63,338 nt of DNA from Actinoallomurus sp045806665 (GTDB taxonomy: Bacteria; Actinomycetota; Actinomycetes; Streptosporangiales; Streptosporangiaceae), in contig JBJMIW010000372.1 in the NCBI GenBank assembly GCA_045806665.1, positions 1 through 63,338 on the forward strand. The letters run 5' to 3'. The first letter of the stretch is position 1, and the number at the start of each line of letters is the position of its first letter. Positions 30,459 through 38,817 of the stretch are shown here, one piece after another. A program made the position numbers and the translations under genes. Below the pieces are notes generated by a model. That model saw only the letters and a list, made by a program, of their open reading frames with translations. It made no database searches and was not told the DNA's origin.

Positions 30459-31100
30459 ATGCTCGTCACCATCACCGTGGCCCTCGCCGCGCTGGCCGTC
30501 CTGGCGGCGATCGTCGTCGTGGCCATCGGTGGCGGCGGGGAGCTCTCCGCCGAGCACCCCGACCATCCGCCGCTGGCCCTGCCGGGCCGGCGTTCGGTCG
30601 GCGGCACCGACGCGGCGCTGCTCCGCCTGCCCATGGGGCTGTGGGGCTACCACAAGCAGATCACCGATGAGGCGCTGGAGCGCTTCGCGCACGAGCTGAC
30701 CGAGCGGGACACGCGCATCGCCGTGCTCGAGCAGGAGCTCGCGGAGGCGCGTCAGCGCCTGTACGAACCACCGGAGCAGGCGCCCTGGCGGCCGGCCATC
30801 CCGTCGGCCTCGCCGGCGCCCGACGCGCTTGACATGCGTGGCCCCTTCGTCCCGGCGGATCCGGCCTTGTCGCACGACGGTGACCTGCCTCCTCTGCCCC
30901 ACCATGAGGACGAGGCGCCCTGGGAGCCGCCGGCCGAGCCGCCGCAGACGATCGTCGACAAGGTCGTCTTCGACCCCCGGACGGTCGCCGATGCACAGCC
31001 CGCCGACGCGCCGGATCACCAGGACGCGGGCGACGGGCATCGAACGGACGCCGACGAGGCGCGTCGACCGGACGCGGGCTCCCGGTGGGAGGAGTCGTGA
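30459..31100 (+). CDS. DivIVA-domain-like membrane protein
   Basis: A 213-residue protein from ATG 30459. An N-terminal membrane helix (LVTITVALAALAVLAAIVVV) precedes a short coiled-coil helix at residues about 70-100 (YHKQITDEALERFAHELTER, then DTRIAVLEQELAEARQRL) in the position of the DivIVA-like segment. The C-terminal half is Pro/Asp-rich and likely disordered. It lies between folP and tag as in other actinobacteria (compare Rv1209). Its stop overlaps the start of the next gene (GTGA). A role at the cell pole or septum is family-level inference. Confidence 0.8.
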   Translation: MLVTITVALAALAVLAAIVVVAIGGGGELSAEHPDHPPLALPGRRSVGGTDAALLRLPMGLWGYHKQITDEALERFAHELTERDTRIAVLEQELAEARQRLYEPPEQAPWRPAIPSASPAPDALDMRGPFVPADPALSHDGDLPPLPHHEDEAPWEPPAEPPQTIVDKVVFDPRTVADAQPADAPDHQDAGDGHRTDADEARRPDAGSRWEES

Positions 31101-31525
31101 GCGGGGTCGCCGTGCACGCGTCCGCCGACGTCGACGCGCCGGCGGAGCGGGTGTGGGAGGTCCTCGTCGACTGGCCCCGGCACTCCGAATGGGTGCCGCT
31201 GACCCGCGCGGAGGGCGGCGCGGGGGAGGGCGCGAGCCTGGAGGCGTGGACCGGCGTGGGTCCCGTCGGGTTCCTCGACACGATGGTGATCGACGAGTGG
31301 CTGCCGCCGCACCGCGTCCGCGTCCGGCACACCGGCTCCCTCATCCGCGGTGAGGGCCGGTTCGACCTGCTCGACCTGCCCGACGGCCGGTGCCGGGTCA
31401 CCTGGGCGGAGTTGATCGACCTGCCGCTGGGGCCGCTCGGCCGCGCCGGCTGGTTCGCGATCGGCCCCGTCGCCCGCCTCATGCTGGAGACGTCACTGCA
31501 CCGCCTCGCTAACATGTTCGAATGA
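31097..31525 (+). CDS. SRPBCC (START/Bet v1-like) family protein
   Basis: A 142-residue protein from GTG 31097 in a GTGA overlap. The sequence VHASADVDAPAERVWEVLVD and WPRHSEWVPL is the typical beginning of a polyketide cyclase/dehydrase-type fold. The rest alternates strands (GFLDTMVIDEWLPPHRVRVR) and ends with a long helix. The cavity ligand is not predictable. It is coupled to both neighbours, so it belongs to the same unit as tag. Confidence 0.88.
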   Translation: MSGVAVHASADVDAPAERVWEVLVDWPRHSEWVPLTRAEGGAGEGASLEAWTGVGPVGFLDTMVIDEWLPPHRVRVRHTGSLIRGEGRFDLLDLPDGRCRVTWAELIDLPLGPLGRAGWFAIGPVARLMLETSLHRLANMFE

Positions 31526-32091
31526 CTGTGATCGGCCCGGATGGACTGGCGCGGTGCCCATGGGGTGTCTCCGCGCCCGACTACATCGCCTACCACGACG
31601 ACGAGTGGGGTCGCCCGGTCCGCGACGACCACGGGCTCTACGAGCGGCTCTGCCTGGAGGCGTTCCAGTCCGGCCTGTCCTGGCTGACGATCCTGCGCAA
31701 GCGCGAGGGGTTCCGGCGGGCGTTCGACCACTTCGACCCGGAGAAGGTCGCCGCATATGGCCCGGCCGACGTCGAGCGGCTGATGGCCGACGCCGCGATC
31801 GTACGGAACCGGCGGAAGATCGACGCCGCGATCGCCAACGCGCGGGCGGCGCTCGACCTGCCGGCGGGTCTGGCCGCCGTGGTCTGGGCGCACGCCGACC
31901 CGGACGCCCCGGCGCCCAAGACGGTGACCGACGTGCCCGCCACCACACCCGGCTCCACGGCGCTGGCCAAGAAGCTCAAGAAGCACGGCTTCCGGCACGT
32001 CGGTCCGACGACGATCTACGCCCTCATGCAGGCCTGCGGTCTGGTCGACGATCACCTGGTCGACTGCCACCGGCGCGGCGCCTACCTCTAG
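31522..32091 (+). CDS. tag: DNA-3-methyladenine glycosylase I
   Basis: A 189-residue protein from ATG 31522 (ATGA overlap). It shows the family pattern RCPWG near residue 11 with the zinc cysteine, YIAYHDDEWGRPV near 21 with a zinc histidine, LCLEAFQSGLSWLTILRKRE near 45, and a C-terminal VGPTTIYALMQACGLVDDH then LVDCHRR with the other zinc ligands. It removes 3-methyladenine from alkylated DNA in base-excision repair. It is the last gene of the operon and is followed by decayed sequence. Confidence 0.95.
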   Translation: MTVIGPDGLARCPWGVSAPDYIAYHDDEWGRPVRDDHGLYERLCLEAFQSGLSWLTILRKREGFRRAFDHFDPEKVAAYGPADVERLMADAAIVRNRRKIDAAIANARAALDLPAGLAAVVWAHADPDAPAPKTVTDVPATTPGSTALAKKLKKHGFRHVGPTTIYALMQACGLVDDHLVDCHRRGAYL

Positions 32092-32094
32092 GGA

Positions 32095-32201
32095 TCATTC
32101 CGCCTTCGCGGCCTCCAGCACCGGCACCCCGGCGGCGCGGCGGGCGGGCAGCGCGGAGATCGTCCACGTGACGGCGGCCGCGCCGAGCACCACGACGGCG
32201 A
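32095..32201 (-). pseudogene. C-terminal remnant of an FtsX/MacB-type ABC transporter permease
   Basis: On the minus strand the frame reads LAVVVLGAAAVTWTISALPA, then RRAAGVPVLEAAKAE and a stop at 32095-32097. A final membrane helix followed by PARRAxxxxxxEAxxAE is the usual end of actinobacterial FtsX-like permeases. Nothing of the rest is present; the adjoining sequence belongs to another decayed gene. Confidence 0.55.
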
Positions 32202-32262
32202 GTCGGCCACGTACTTCGTCATCGCCGAGGCCCTCACCAACGCGCCCGCCACGGCGGCGCCT
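32200..32262 (+). pseudogene. Fragment of a two-component sensor histidine kinase
   Basis: The plus strand encodes ESATYFVIAEALTNAPA, which matches the start of the ATPase domain of NarL-partner kinases (VESAAYFVVAEALTNAxKH), including the N-box asparagine. The next residues depart from the family, and no dimerisation domain precedes it. It abuts the permease remnant on the opposite strand. Confidence 0.5.
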
Positions 32263-32427
32263 GCTCCGGTCAGGAAGGCAGCAGCCTCTGCGTGCAGGTG
32301 GCCCAGATGGTCTTCTCCGGGTCGGACATCTCTGGTCGGTGTGAGTAGCCGCATCGCCGACGATTCGGACGCCGGGGCTGACCCATCGTGTTCCGTGCCG
32401 TTTGCTCAGCCGAGACGATGTACCGCC

Positions 32428-32755
32428 TCAGTAGACGCCCCTGAGACGATGGTGCCACCCCCTGGCGTCCGATCCGTTGCCCGACCAGTAGTCGAGGTAG
32501 AGCTTCGTGGCCGCCGAGACGCTGTACCAGTAGAGCGGTGAAGCGATCACGAGATCGGTCGCGTCGAGCGTGGCGTCGAGCAGGATCCGCTCGTTGCCGG
32601 TCGGCTCGGGGTACACGGCGCCGGGCACGTGGCGAAGATCCTGGAAATCGGGCAACGGAAGATCCCGAAGACGCAGCCACTGCTGAGCGACGCCTGACGG
32701 AAGCTGCGCGGCGGCCTGCCGCGCCAGCTCCTCGGTGTTACCTCCCGAACGGTAA
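32428..32755 (-). pseudogene. Truncated NADPH-dependent FMN reductase / flavodoxin-like gene
   Basis: The minus strand encodes RSGGNTEELARQAAAQLPSG near the start, then RLRDLPLPDFQD and LVIASPLYWYSVSAATKLYL, which match the phosphate loop and the second flavin loop of flavodoxin-like reductases. The initial strand and start codon are missing; upstream codons do not continue the family. The protein stops at 32428 soon after DYWSG, losing the last half. I judge it a pseudogene. Confidence 0.6.
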
Positions 32756-33046
32756 GTGCACCTTGCCCCGACTGGAGGACGTGAGCCGCTGCCAGAGGGA
32801 TCCAGAAGCACTCGAGGTTCGTGGGCCGGCTGTCCGAGGCACCGTCTACGCCCACTTCAACGCCACACTCAGCAAGCAGCGCATCGACCACCAATGCCTC
32901 GCCGTCCCCGAGCAGGACAACTACCTCGCCGTATACCCGGAGCTATGACGCCGTCCGGCCAGTAGGCAAAATGCTCACCGACGCAGCGACGGCTACTTCG
33001 ACGACCGATGCGACGGTCGTGGTGGCGGACCCCGTGGCGGCGCGAG

Positions 33047-33189
33047 GTGCCGGTGACCGGGGTTCCGGACCTGCCAGGACCGGTGGACGGCGATGACGTA
33101 CGCGCGGTGGCGCAGGTGGTCCGGCAGGCCCTGTCCGCCCTGCCCACGCGTCAGCGGACCGCCCTCGTGCTGCGGTACTTCGAGGGGGG
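33047..33189 (+). pseudogene. Fragment of an ECF sigma factor, region 4
   Basis: The frame encodes AVAQVVRQALSALPTRQRTA then LVLRYFEGGG. Sigma region 4 in SigE-type ECF factors normally reads ALxxLPxRQRxxLVLRYFEGLSExE. The match ends exactly at the helix-turn-helix, and no region 2 is seen upstream. It is therefore a fragment. The stretch 32760-33040 before it has open frames on both strands but none that I recognise. Confidence 0.55.
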
Positions 33190-33214
33190 CGGTCCACATG
33201 GGGACGGGGGGCCG

Positions 33215-33279
33215 TTGCCAACAATTGCCATACGCCGCAATTCGCCATCAACCATGACCATCATTGCCAATGTCGGCAA
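33215..33279. promoter_or_regulatory. MarR operator region with TTGCC repeats
   Basis: TTGCCA-ACAA-TTGCCA at 33215-33230 and the inverted repeat TTGCC-AATGTC-GGCAA at 33264-33279 precede the MarR gene. The inverted repeat overlaps the expected -35 position for the TATGAT hexamer at 33285-33290, so binding would block transcription. Autoregulation by the MarR protein is the natural reading. Confidence 0.5.
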
Positions 33280-33284
33280 CGACG

Positions 33285-33290
33285 TATGAT
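33285..33290 (+). promoter_or_regulatory. -10 element of a leaderless marR-type transcript
   Basis: TATGAT is seven bases before ATG 33298, with no Shine-Dalgarno sequence between. Confidence 0.55.
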
Positions 33291-33297
33291 CATCGCT

Positions 33298-33771
33298 ATG
33301 GCGGACGAAAACCGCACATCTCCCGGGGGCGCCTGCGCTTCGCCGTCCGAACTCCGGGCCAGCACCGGCTACCTGTTGACCCGGCTCGGTGCCGAGTCGC
33401 GGCGGCGATGGGCGCGCATGCTCGTGGAGCACGGCATGACACCACACCACTACGCGGCCCTGCTCGCCCTCGACGATCTCACGGTCACGCACCAGCAGCA
33501 CCTCGCGGCGCTGATCGGCGTCGATCCGCGGAACGCGGTGTCCGTGGTCGACTTCCTGGAGCGCCGGGGGTTCATCGAGCGGACCCGGGATCCCGCCGAC
33601 CGCCGCCGGCACGCCATCGCGCTGACCGCGGAGGGCCGTGCGACGATCCGCGGGCTGCGCCACGCGGGCGAGCGGATCGAACGGGACATGCTCGACGGGC
33701 TCACCGGCGACGAGCAGTCCGCGCTGCACGCCCTGCTGCATCGGCTGTTCCAGGTGACCGTCGACCGCTGA
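33298..33771 (+). CDS. MarR family transcriptional regulator
   Basis: About 157 residues from ATG 33298; ATG 33286 lies inside the -10 element and is less likely. The winged helix spans residues about 50-110, with QQHLAALIGVDPRNAVSVVD then FLERRGFIERTRDPADRRRH and a wing followed by ALTAEGRATI, the family signature. Dimerisation helices lie at both ends. TTGCC repeats before the gene suggest autorepression. A flavodoxin-like reductase, now decayed, lies upstream on the opposite strand and could once have been its target. Confidence 0.92.
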   Translation: MADENRTSPGGACASPSELRASTGYLLTRLGAESRRRWARMLVEHGMTPHHYAALLALDDLTVTHQQHLAALIGVDPRNAVSVVDFLERRGFIERTRDPADRRRHAIALTAEGRATIRGLRHAGERIERDMLDGLTGDEQSALHALLHRLFQVTVDR

Positions 33772-33811
33772 GCGGTCCCCCGCCCGTACGACCGGTCACC
33801 AGGCCGTACGG

Positions 33812-34306
33812 CTATCGCGGGACGTCCGTGCCCGCGGGCGGGTACCGCGTCTCGCCGGTCCGGCGGGCCTCGATGGCGGCGGGGAGGCGGGCGGCGGCGA
33901 CGGCGGACAGCATGCCGACGCCCTCCTCGACCGTGACGAACGCGAAGTCGTCGAGTTCCTCCTCCTGCAGCCGGATCGGCGGGTCTCCGTCGTACGTGCC
34001 GCAGTCGAAGAGGAAGTACAGGCTCGGGCGTGGGCGCTCATCGTCGGCCGGCAGCCAGTCGGAGACGAGCAGACGTCCCGCGCGCACGCTCAGCCCGACC
34101 TCCTCCAGGACCTCGCGCTCACATCCCCGGTGCGGGGCCTCGTCGGCCTCGACGATGCCGCCGGGGAGACCCCAGTACGGGCGGTAGTTCGGCTTGACGA
34201 GCAGGACCCGGTCGGCGGCGTCGGTGATCAGGCCGCCCGCCGCGACGTAGACGGTGGGAAGCGAGGCGAACCAGGCCTCGCGCGACAGCCATTCGCGTTC
34301 GGTCAC
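33812..34306 (-). CDS. NUDIX hydrolase
   Basis: A 164-residue protein from GTG 34306. The Nudix box is complete: GGIVEADEAPHRGCEREVLE followed by EVGL (G-x5-E-x7-REVLEEVGL), near residue 50. The surrounding strands (TVYVAAGGLITDAADRVLLV, PYWGLPG) fit the fold. It hydrolyses a nucleoside diphosphate linked to another moiety; the substrate is unknown. It lies 106 bases downstream of the crotonase on the same strand. Confidence 0.9.
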   Translation of the reverse strand: MTEREWLSREAWFASLPTVYVAAGGLITDAADRVLLVKPNYRPYWGLPGGIVEADEAPHRGCEREVLEEVGLSVRAGRLLVSDWLPADDERPRPSLYFLFDCGTYDGDPPIRLQEEELDDFAFVTVEEGVGMLSAVAAARLPAAIEARRTGETRYPPAGTDVPR

Positions 34307-34411
34307 GCGTCCGACGCTAACGCGTGGGCGGACCGGCGACCGAACCCTGAAAGATCACCACATACGCCGGTACTGCTAGATAGTTCGCCTTCCAGCGCAG
34401 GTGAGAACGGC

Positions 34412-35197
34412 TCAGCGGCCTTCGAAGACGGGCTCTTCCTTCTTGAGGAAGGCCTTGGTGGCGGCGGCGTGGTCCGCGGTCGCGCCGCAGGCGGCCTGCA
34501 GCTCACCCTCCTTGTCCAGCGCGCTCGCCAGGTCGGCGGCGGCCGCGTGGTCGAGGGCGGCCTTCACCGCGCCGTACGCGACCGTCGGCCCGGCGGCGAG
34601 CCGCTCCGCGAGCTCCCGTGCCTCCGCGTCGAGCCGGTCGGCGGGCACCACGCGGTTCACCAGGCCGAGCTCGAGCGCCTCGGGTGCGCGGACCGGCTCG
34701 GCGAGCAGCAGCAACTCGGTCGCCTTGGCTCGGCCCACGAGGCGCTGCAGCGTCCACGACAGGCCGCTGTCGGGGGCCAGCCCGATCCTCGTGAACGCCG
34801 TCGCGAACGAGGCCTTCTCCGACGCGATCCGGAAGTCGCACGCCAGGGCGAAGGAGAATCCGGCGCCCGCCGCCACGCCGTTGACCGCGGCGATCACCGG
34901 CTTGGGCATCCTGGTGAGGGCGAGCACCGTGGGGTTGTAGTGCTCCTGCACGGTGTCGCCCAGACCCCGGCCCGCCTCCAGGTTGGCGGCGTGCTCCCGC
35001 AGGTCCTGCCCGGCGCAGAACGCCCGGCCGCTTCCGGTCAGGATCACCGCCCGTACGGCGGAGTCATCGCGCGCCCGCTCCACCGCCGCCCGCAGCGCGG
35101 TCTTGGTCTCCGCGGTCAGGGAGTTCATCGCGTCCGGGCGGTTCAGGGTGATCGTCGCGATCCTGTCCGCCAGGTCGTACAGCACGCTCTCCGCCAC
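34412..35197 (-). CDS. Enoyl-CoA hydratase/isomerase, PaaG-like
   Basis: A 261-residue crotonase. GTG 35197 follows AAGGAG at an ideal distance, so I do not use the longer frame. Motifs are ITLNRPDAMNSLTAETK near residue 16, GSGRAFCAGQDLREH near 56, NGVAAGAGFSFALACDF near 103, and FTRIGLAPDSGLSWTLQRLV near 127. The Asp in LAPDSG, in place of a catalytic Glu, and the general length resemble PaaG and other 1,2-epoxyphenylacetyl-CoA isomerases or short-chain isomerases. No paa genes are nearby, so the pathway is open. Confidence 0.88.
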   Translation of the reverse strand: MAESVLYDLADRIATITLNRPDAMNSLTAETKTALRAAVERARDDSAVRAVILTGSGRAFCAGQDLREHAANLEAGRGLGDTVQEHYNPTVLALTRMPKPVIAAVNGVAAGAGFSFALACDFRIASEKASFATAFTRIGLAPDSGLSWTLQRLVGRAKATELLLLAEPVRAPEALELGLVNRVVPADRLDAEARELAERLAAGPTVAYGAVKAALDHAAAADLASALDKEGELQAACGATADHAAATKAFLKKEEPVFEGR

Positions 35198-35537
35198 GTT
35201 CAGGCTCCTTTGCCTGCGCCCGGCACCGGGCGCGTCATCGTCCGAATCCTTCAGGGAAACGATCGGCGAAGCCGGAGGCCGCGGGCAAGAGCCGCGCCAC
35301 CGCAGGTGCCGAGAAATGGGCGTGGGAGCGAACCCACCGCCCGGGAAATCGGTCACCGCCGACCGTCCAGACGGTCCGTCGCCGGGTCTCAGCATGATCT
35401 CGGAGTTGATCGTTACCACTTAGCGCCCGGAAAACGGGATAATGGACCACCACCAGTTGACTTGATGCGGCAGACGGGTCAGCGGCCAAAGATGCCCGGC
35501 GGCCCCGCGCGGCCCTAGGCAGGAAGGGGATGCACGC
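35198..35537. other. Intergenic region between divergent genes, no gene found
   Basis: The 340 bases between the crotonase start and DUF3117 hold a 16-base palindrome, GACCGTC-CA-GACGGTC (35361-35376), and an A/T-richer segment near 35400-35460 likely to contain promoters. I could not match a known riboswitch. Open frames here have no recognisable product. Confidence 0.5.
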
Positions 35538-35705
35538 ATGGCGGCGATGAAGCCGCGGACAGGCGATGGTCCGCTCGAAGTTACCAAGGAGGGGCGCGGA
35601 ATCGTCATGCGTGTCCCGCTCGAAGGCGGCGGGCGGCTCGTTGTCGAACTGTCGGCGGACGAGGCAGGCGAGCTCGGAGACGCGCTGAAGGGCGTCGTCG
35701 GCTGA
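35538..35705 (+). CDS. DUF3117 small conserved protein
   Basis: A 55-residue protein from ATG 35538 preceded by GGAAGGGG. The sequence MAAMKPRTGDGPLEVTKEGR then GIVMRVPLEGGGRLVVELSA is the hallmark of this short actinobacterial family. It is highly conserved but has no known function. A hairpin terminator follows 33 bases after the stop, so it is transcribed as a single short gene before pepA. Confidence 0.92.
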   Translation: MAAMKPRTGDGPLEVTKEGRGIVMRVPLEGGGRLVVELSADEAGELGDALKGVVG

Positions 35706-35738
35706 CAACGACGCCATCCCGCTCATGAAGTTTCGCGA

Positions 35739-35766
35739 AGGCCCCGGCGCGAGCACGCCGGGGCCT
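35739..35766. terminator. Hairpin terminator after DUF3117
   Basis: AGGCCCCGGCG, loop CGAGCA and CGCCGGGGCCT form a perfect 11-bp stem 33 bases after the DUF3117 stop and 22 bases before the pepA start. Confidence 0.8.
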
Positions 35767-35788
35767 CGCTGTCCTTAGAGGAGAGGTC

Positions 35789-37252
35789 TTGCCCGTTCAC
35801 ACCCAGCTGCGCATCTCCGACGGCACGATCCGGGACGTCGCGACGACCGCCGAGGTCGTCGCCGTGCCCGTGCAGGCGGGGCCGGAGATCGACCCTGCCT
35901 ACGCGGACGAGGTGGCCGGGTTCTTCGCCCTCGGCGCGGCCGACCTGCTGGCCCACGAGGAGGCGAAGGGCGGCGCGGGTGAGATCGTCGGTGCCCCGCT
36001 CCGGCTGGGTGACGGCATCACCGACCTGCTCTTCTACGGCGTCGGGGACGGTTCGCCCGCGGCGCTGCGCCGGGCGGGCGCGGCCCTCGCGCGGCGCGGG
36101 CGGAGCCGCGCGAACCTCGCCGTCGCCGCACCGTCGGGCGCGAACGACGAGGGCCTTGCGGCGTTCGCGGAGGGCCTGCTGCTGGCCTCGTACGACTTCC
36201 GCGTCGGCGGCCCGCCGAAGAAGCCGGCCACCGAGACGATCACTCTTCTCACGGATGCTCAGGCCGCCGTCGAGCGCGGCGTCGTCGTCGCCCGCGCCGT
36301 GGCGGTGGCCCGCGACCTGACGAACACGCCCTCGTCGGAGAAGACCCCGCAGTGGCTGGCCGAGCAGGCCGAGCGCCTGGCCGGAGAGTCCGGACTGACC
36401 GTACGCGTCCGCGACGAGCGGGAGCTGCGCGCCGAGGGCTTCGGCGGGATCGTCGCCGTCGGCTCCGGGTCGGCCCGCCCGCCGCGTCTGATCGAGCTGA
36501 CGTACGAGCCGGAGGCCGGCGCCTCCGGCCGGCACGTCGTCCTCGTCGGCAAGGGGATCACGTTCGACTCCGGCGGCCTGTCGCTGAAGCCGAACGAGAG
36601 CATGAAGGCGATGAAGACCGACATGGCGGGCGGCGCGGCGGTCATCGGTGCGATGACCGCGCTGCGGGCCCTGCGCGTGCCGGTCCGGGTCGCCGGCCTG
36701 GTCGCGGCGGCCGAGAACCTCCCGTCCGGGTCCGCGATGCGCCCCGGCGACGTGATCCGGCACTACGGCGGCACCACGTCGGAGGTGCTGAACACGGACG
36801 CGGAGGGGCGTCTGGTCCTGGCCGACGCCCTCGCCTACGCCGATGCCGAGCTCGAGCCCGGCGTGCTCGTGGACATCGCCACGCTCACCGGGGCGGCCAA
36901 GGTCGCGCTGGGCCCGCGGCACGGCGCGCTGTACGCCACCGAGGACGCCCTCGCCGCCGAGCTGCTCGGCGCGGGCGAGGACACCGGCGAGCCGCTGTGG
37001 CGGATGCCGCTGATCGAGGAGTACCGCGAGGCGATCGACTCCGACGTCGCCGACGTCGCGAACATCGGGCGGGGCGGCTTCCGCGCGGGTTCGATCACCG
37101 CGGCGCTGTTCCTGCGGGAGTTCACCGGGCGGCGCGCGTGGGCGCACCTCGACGTCGCCGGGCCGGCCCGCGCCGGTTCCGACGACGCCGAGCTGACCCG
37201 CGGCGCGACCGGGTACGGCGTCCGTCTCCTGCTGCGCTGGCTGCGCCCCTGA
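35789..37252 (+). CDS. pepA: Leucyl aminopeptidase (M17)
   Basis: A 487-residue protein from TTG 35789, eight bases after AGAGGAGAGG; no ATG or GTG fits better. The N-terminal macro-like domain is followed by the catalytic domain with VLVGKGITFDSGGLSLKP near residue 250, KTDMAGGAAVIGAM near 275 and NTDAEGRLVLADAL near 330, which hold the metal-binding Lys, Asp and Glu residues. It removes N-terminal residues from peptides in the cytoplasm as a hexamer. The C-terminus (GATGYGVRLLLRWL) is complete. Confidence 0.95.
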   Translation: MPVHTQLRISDGTIRDVATTAEVVAVPVQAGPEIDPAYADEVAGFFALGAADLLAHEEAKGGAGEIVGAPLRLGDGITDLLFYGVGDGSPAALRRAGAALARRGRSRANLAVAAPSGANDEGLAAFAEGLLLASYDFRVGGPPKKPATETITLLTDAQAAVERGVVVARAVAVARDLTNTPSSEKTPQWLAEQAERLAGESGLTVRVRDERELRAEGFGGIVAVGSGSARPPRLIELTYEPEAGASGRHVVLVGKGITFDSGGLSLKPNESMKAMKTDMAGGAAVIGAMTALRALRVPVRVAGLVAAAENLPSGSAMRPGDVIRHYGGTTSEVLNTDAEGRLVLADALAYADAELEPGVLVDIATLTGAAKVALGPRHGALYATEDALAAELLGAGEDTGEPLWRMPLIEEYREAIDSDVADVANIGRGGFRAGSITAALFLREFTGRRAWAHLDVAGPARAGSDDAELTRGATGYGVRLLLRWLRP

Positions 37253-37465
37253 GGCAGGGTCCCCCGGCTGCTCGGGCGACGCGGAAGCCGGTCAACTCCA
37301 AGTCGCCGCTGTCGCCGCGCGGTCCCACCGCGCTCGGGGACAGGATCGCGGCTCCCTCACTGCCGTCGTCGGTCGCCGACAGGACCTCACGACCCTCACG
37401 TCGCGATCCGGACGCGGGGGACCGCGTAGCGGGCCTGTCCGAGGGTGAGGATCGACCGGTGGGCG

Positions 37466-38044
37466 TCACCGCGAGCGGGCGTCCACGACCTGGACGCCGC
37501 CGAGCCGGCGGACCTCGTCCAGGACGGTCTCCAGCGGGACGGTCGCGCGCGGCGGCAGCGCGGCCGACCAGTGCAGGGTCGCCGTTCCGGGCACGTCATC
37601 GAGGCGCAGCGTCAGCAGCTCGATGCCGGGCGCGGCGCCGGCCGCCGCGGCCCGCTCCTCCGTGGGCAGGAAGGTGACGTGCTGCACCGACCGCGCGCGC
37701 CCGCGCGGGAGCACCTCGCTCCACAACACCACCGCGGCCACCTCCGGCCAGGGGAGCCGGCGGTCCCGGGCGCGCGACCGCGGCCACGCAGCCGGGAGGC
37801 ATACGCCGCGCTCGTCGACCTCCAGCACCGGCCGGCCGCTCACCGCCCGCCCGGCCGTCGCGACGAGGCGGGCGCCGAACACCCCGATGCCCGGCAGGCC
37901 CACGAGGAGTGCGACGACACCGCCGACGGCGGGCAGGCTCAGCGCGCCGCTCACCGCGAAGGCCACGGACACCAGGACGAGCAGGAGCGTGCCCGCCGCC
38001 GAGGCGACGCCCTGCGGCGAGGTCCGCGCGCGTACCGCGATCAC
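37466..38044 (-). CDS. Membrane protein with PH-like domain
   Basis: A 192-residue protein; GTG 38044 lies 13 bases past the O-methyltransferase stop, so the two form an operon. Two membrane helices (SAAGTLLLVLVSVAFAVSGA and PAVGGVVALLVGLPGIGVFG) are followed by a soluble beta-rich part (RPVLEVDERGVCLPAAW, LPWPEVAAVVLW, LLTLRLDD) that resembles bacterial PH domains. No function can be assigned. The 213 bases between its end and pepA have no convincing gene. Confidence 0.75.
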   Translation of the reverse strand: MIAVRARTSPQGVASAAGTLLLVLVSVAFAVSGALSLPAVGGVVALLVGLPGIGVFGARLVATAGRAVSGRPVLEVDERGVCLPAAWPRSRARDRRLPWPEVAAVVLWSEVLPRGRARSVQHVTFLPTEERAAAAGAAPGIELLTLRLDDVPGTATLHWSAALPPRATVPLETVLDEVRRLGGVQVVDARSR

Positions 38045-38057
38045 CGCGGGTGTCGGC

Positions 38058-38711
38058 TCACCGGCTCTTGACGGCGGCGAGCAGGCCGTCCCCGATCGGC
38101 AGCAGGAGCGGGACGAGACGGTCGTCCTCGCGGACCATGCGGCCGAGGTTGCGGATCGCCACGGTGTCCGGGTCACGGTTCGCCGGATCGGCGACGCGGT
38201 CGCTCCACAGGGCGTTGTCGAATGCGACGACGCCGCCGGGCCGCAGCAGCCGGAGCGCCTCGCCGAGATAGTCGGGGTACTCCTGCTTGACCGCGTCGCA
38301 GAACACCATGTCGTACGCGCCGTCGGTCAGCCGCGGCAGCACGTCCAGGGCGCGGCCCGCGATCAGCCGGGCGCGTGAGGTCGGAAAGCCGGCGGCGGCG
38401 TAGGCCTCGCGGGCCAGCCGCTGGTTCTCCGGCTCGACGTCCACGCTGGTGAGCACCCCGTCGGGGCGCATGCCGCGCAGCAGCCAGATGCCGGACACGC
38501 CGCACCCGGAGCCGATCTCCACGACCGTGCGGGCGCTGATGGCGGCGGCGAGGAAGCGCAGGGCCGCGCCGCCCGCCGGGCCGATCGGGATCGCTCCGAC
38601 GTCGATACCGCGCCGCCGGGCCTCGATCAGCGGCTCGTCCTCCGGGAGGTATTGCTCCACGTAGGCCAGAGTGGCCTTCACCGCGTCGATGACTTCCTCC
38701 TTGGGGCGCAT
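38058..38711 (-). CDS. O-methyltransferase, family 3 (Rv1220c-like)
   Basis: A 217-residue protein; I chose ATG 38711 (MRPKEEVIDAVKATL) over ATG 38726. It shows IPIGPAGGAALRFLAAAI near residue 45, the SAM motif VVEIGSGCGVSGIWLL near 65, SVDVEPENQRLAREAY near 90, and YDMVFCDAVKQEYPDYL with the metal-binding Asp near 137. This is the catechol O-methyltransferase-like fold. Divergence from sigE is conserved with mycobacteria. The substrate is unknown. Confidence 0.9.
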   Translation of the reverse strand: MRPKEEVIDAVKATLAYVEQYLPEDEPLIEARRRGIDVGAIPIGPAGGAALRFLAAAISARTVVEIGSGCGVSGIWLLRGMRPDGVLTSVDVEPENQRLAREAYAAAGFPTSRARLIAGRALDVLPRLTDGAYDMVFCDAVKQEYPDYLGEALRLLRPGGVVAFDNALWSDRVADPANRDPDTVAIRNLGRMVREDDRLVPLLLPIGDGLLAAVKSR

Positions 38712-38742
38712 GAGCCTGCAGGGCAAACACTAGTACGGAGGG

Positions 38743-38768
38743 GGAACTCCGCCGCGTACCGTCACGTT
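38743..38768 (+). promoter_or_regulatory. ECF-type promoter of sigE (GGAAC-N17-CGTT)
   Basis: GGAAC at 38743-38747 and CGTT at 38765-38768 are 17 bases apart, the standard spacing for SigE/SigH-class promoters, and lie 50 bases before the sigE start. The sigma factor probably drives its own transcription. Confidence 0.65.
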
Positions 38769-38817
38769 CTTCAGAGGGCGTGGCTACCGCTAGGCGGGAA
38801 GGAAGAATCGGGGCAGT

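Noticed and set aside
32538..32948. Plus-strand frame of 136 codons in the decayed region
   Set aside because: It opposes the flavin reductase remnant for half its length and has no recognisable domain or start site.
35198..35537. Possible riboswitch before DUF3117
   Set aside because: I compared it from memory with the c-di-AMP (ydaO) consensus and found no match; only a small palindrome is supported.
37253..37465. Possible gene remnant between pepA and the PH-like gene
   Set aside because: Minus-strand frames show some orderly residues, but I could match them to no family and they change frame; left as empty intergenic DNA.
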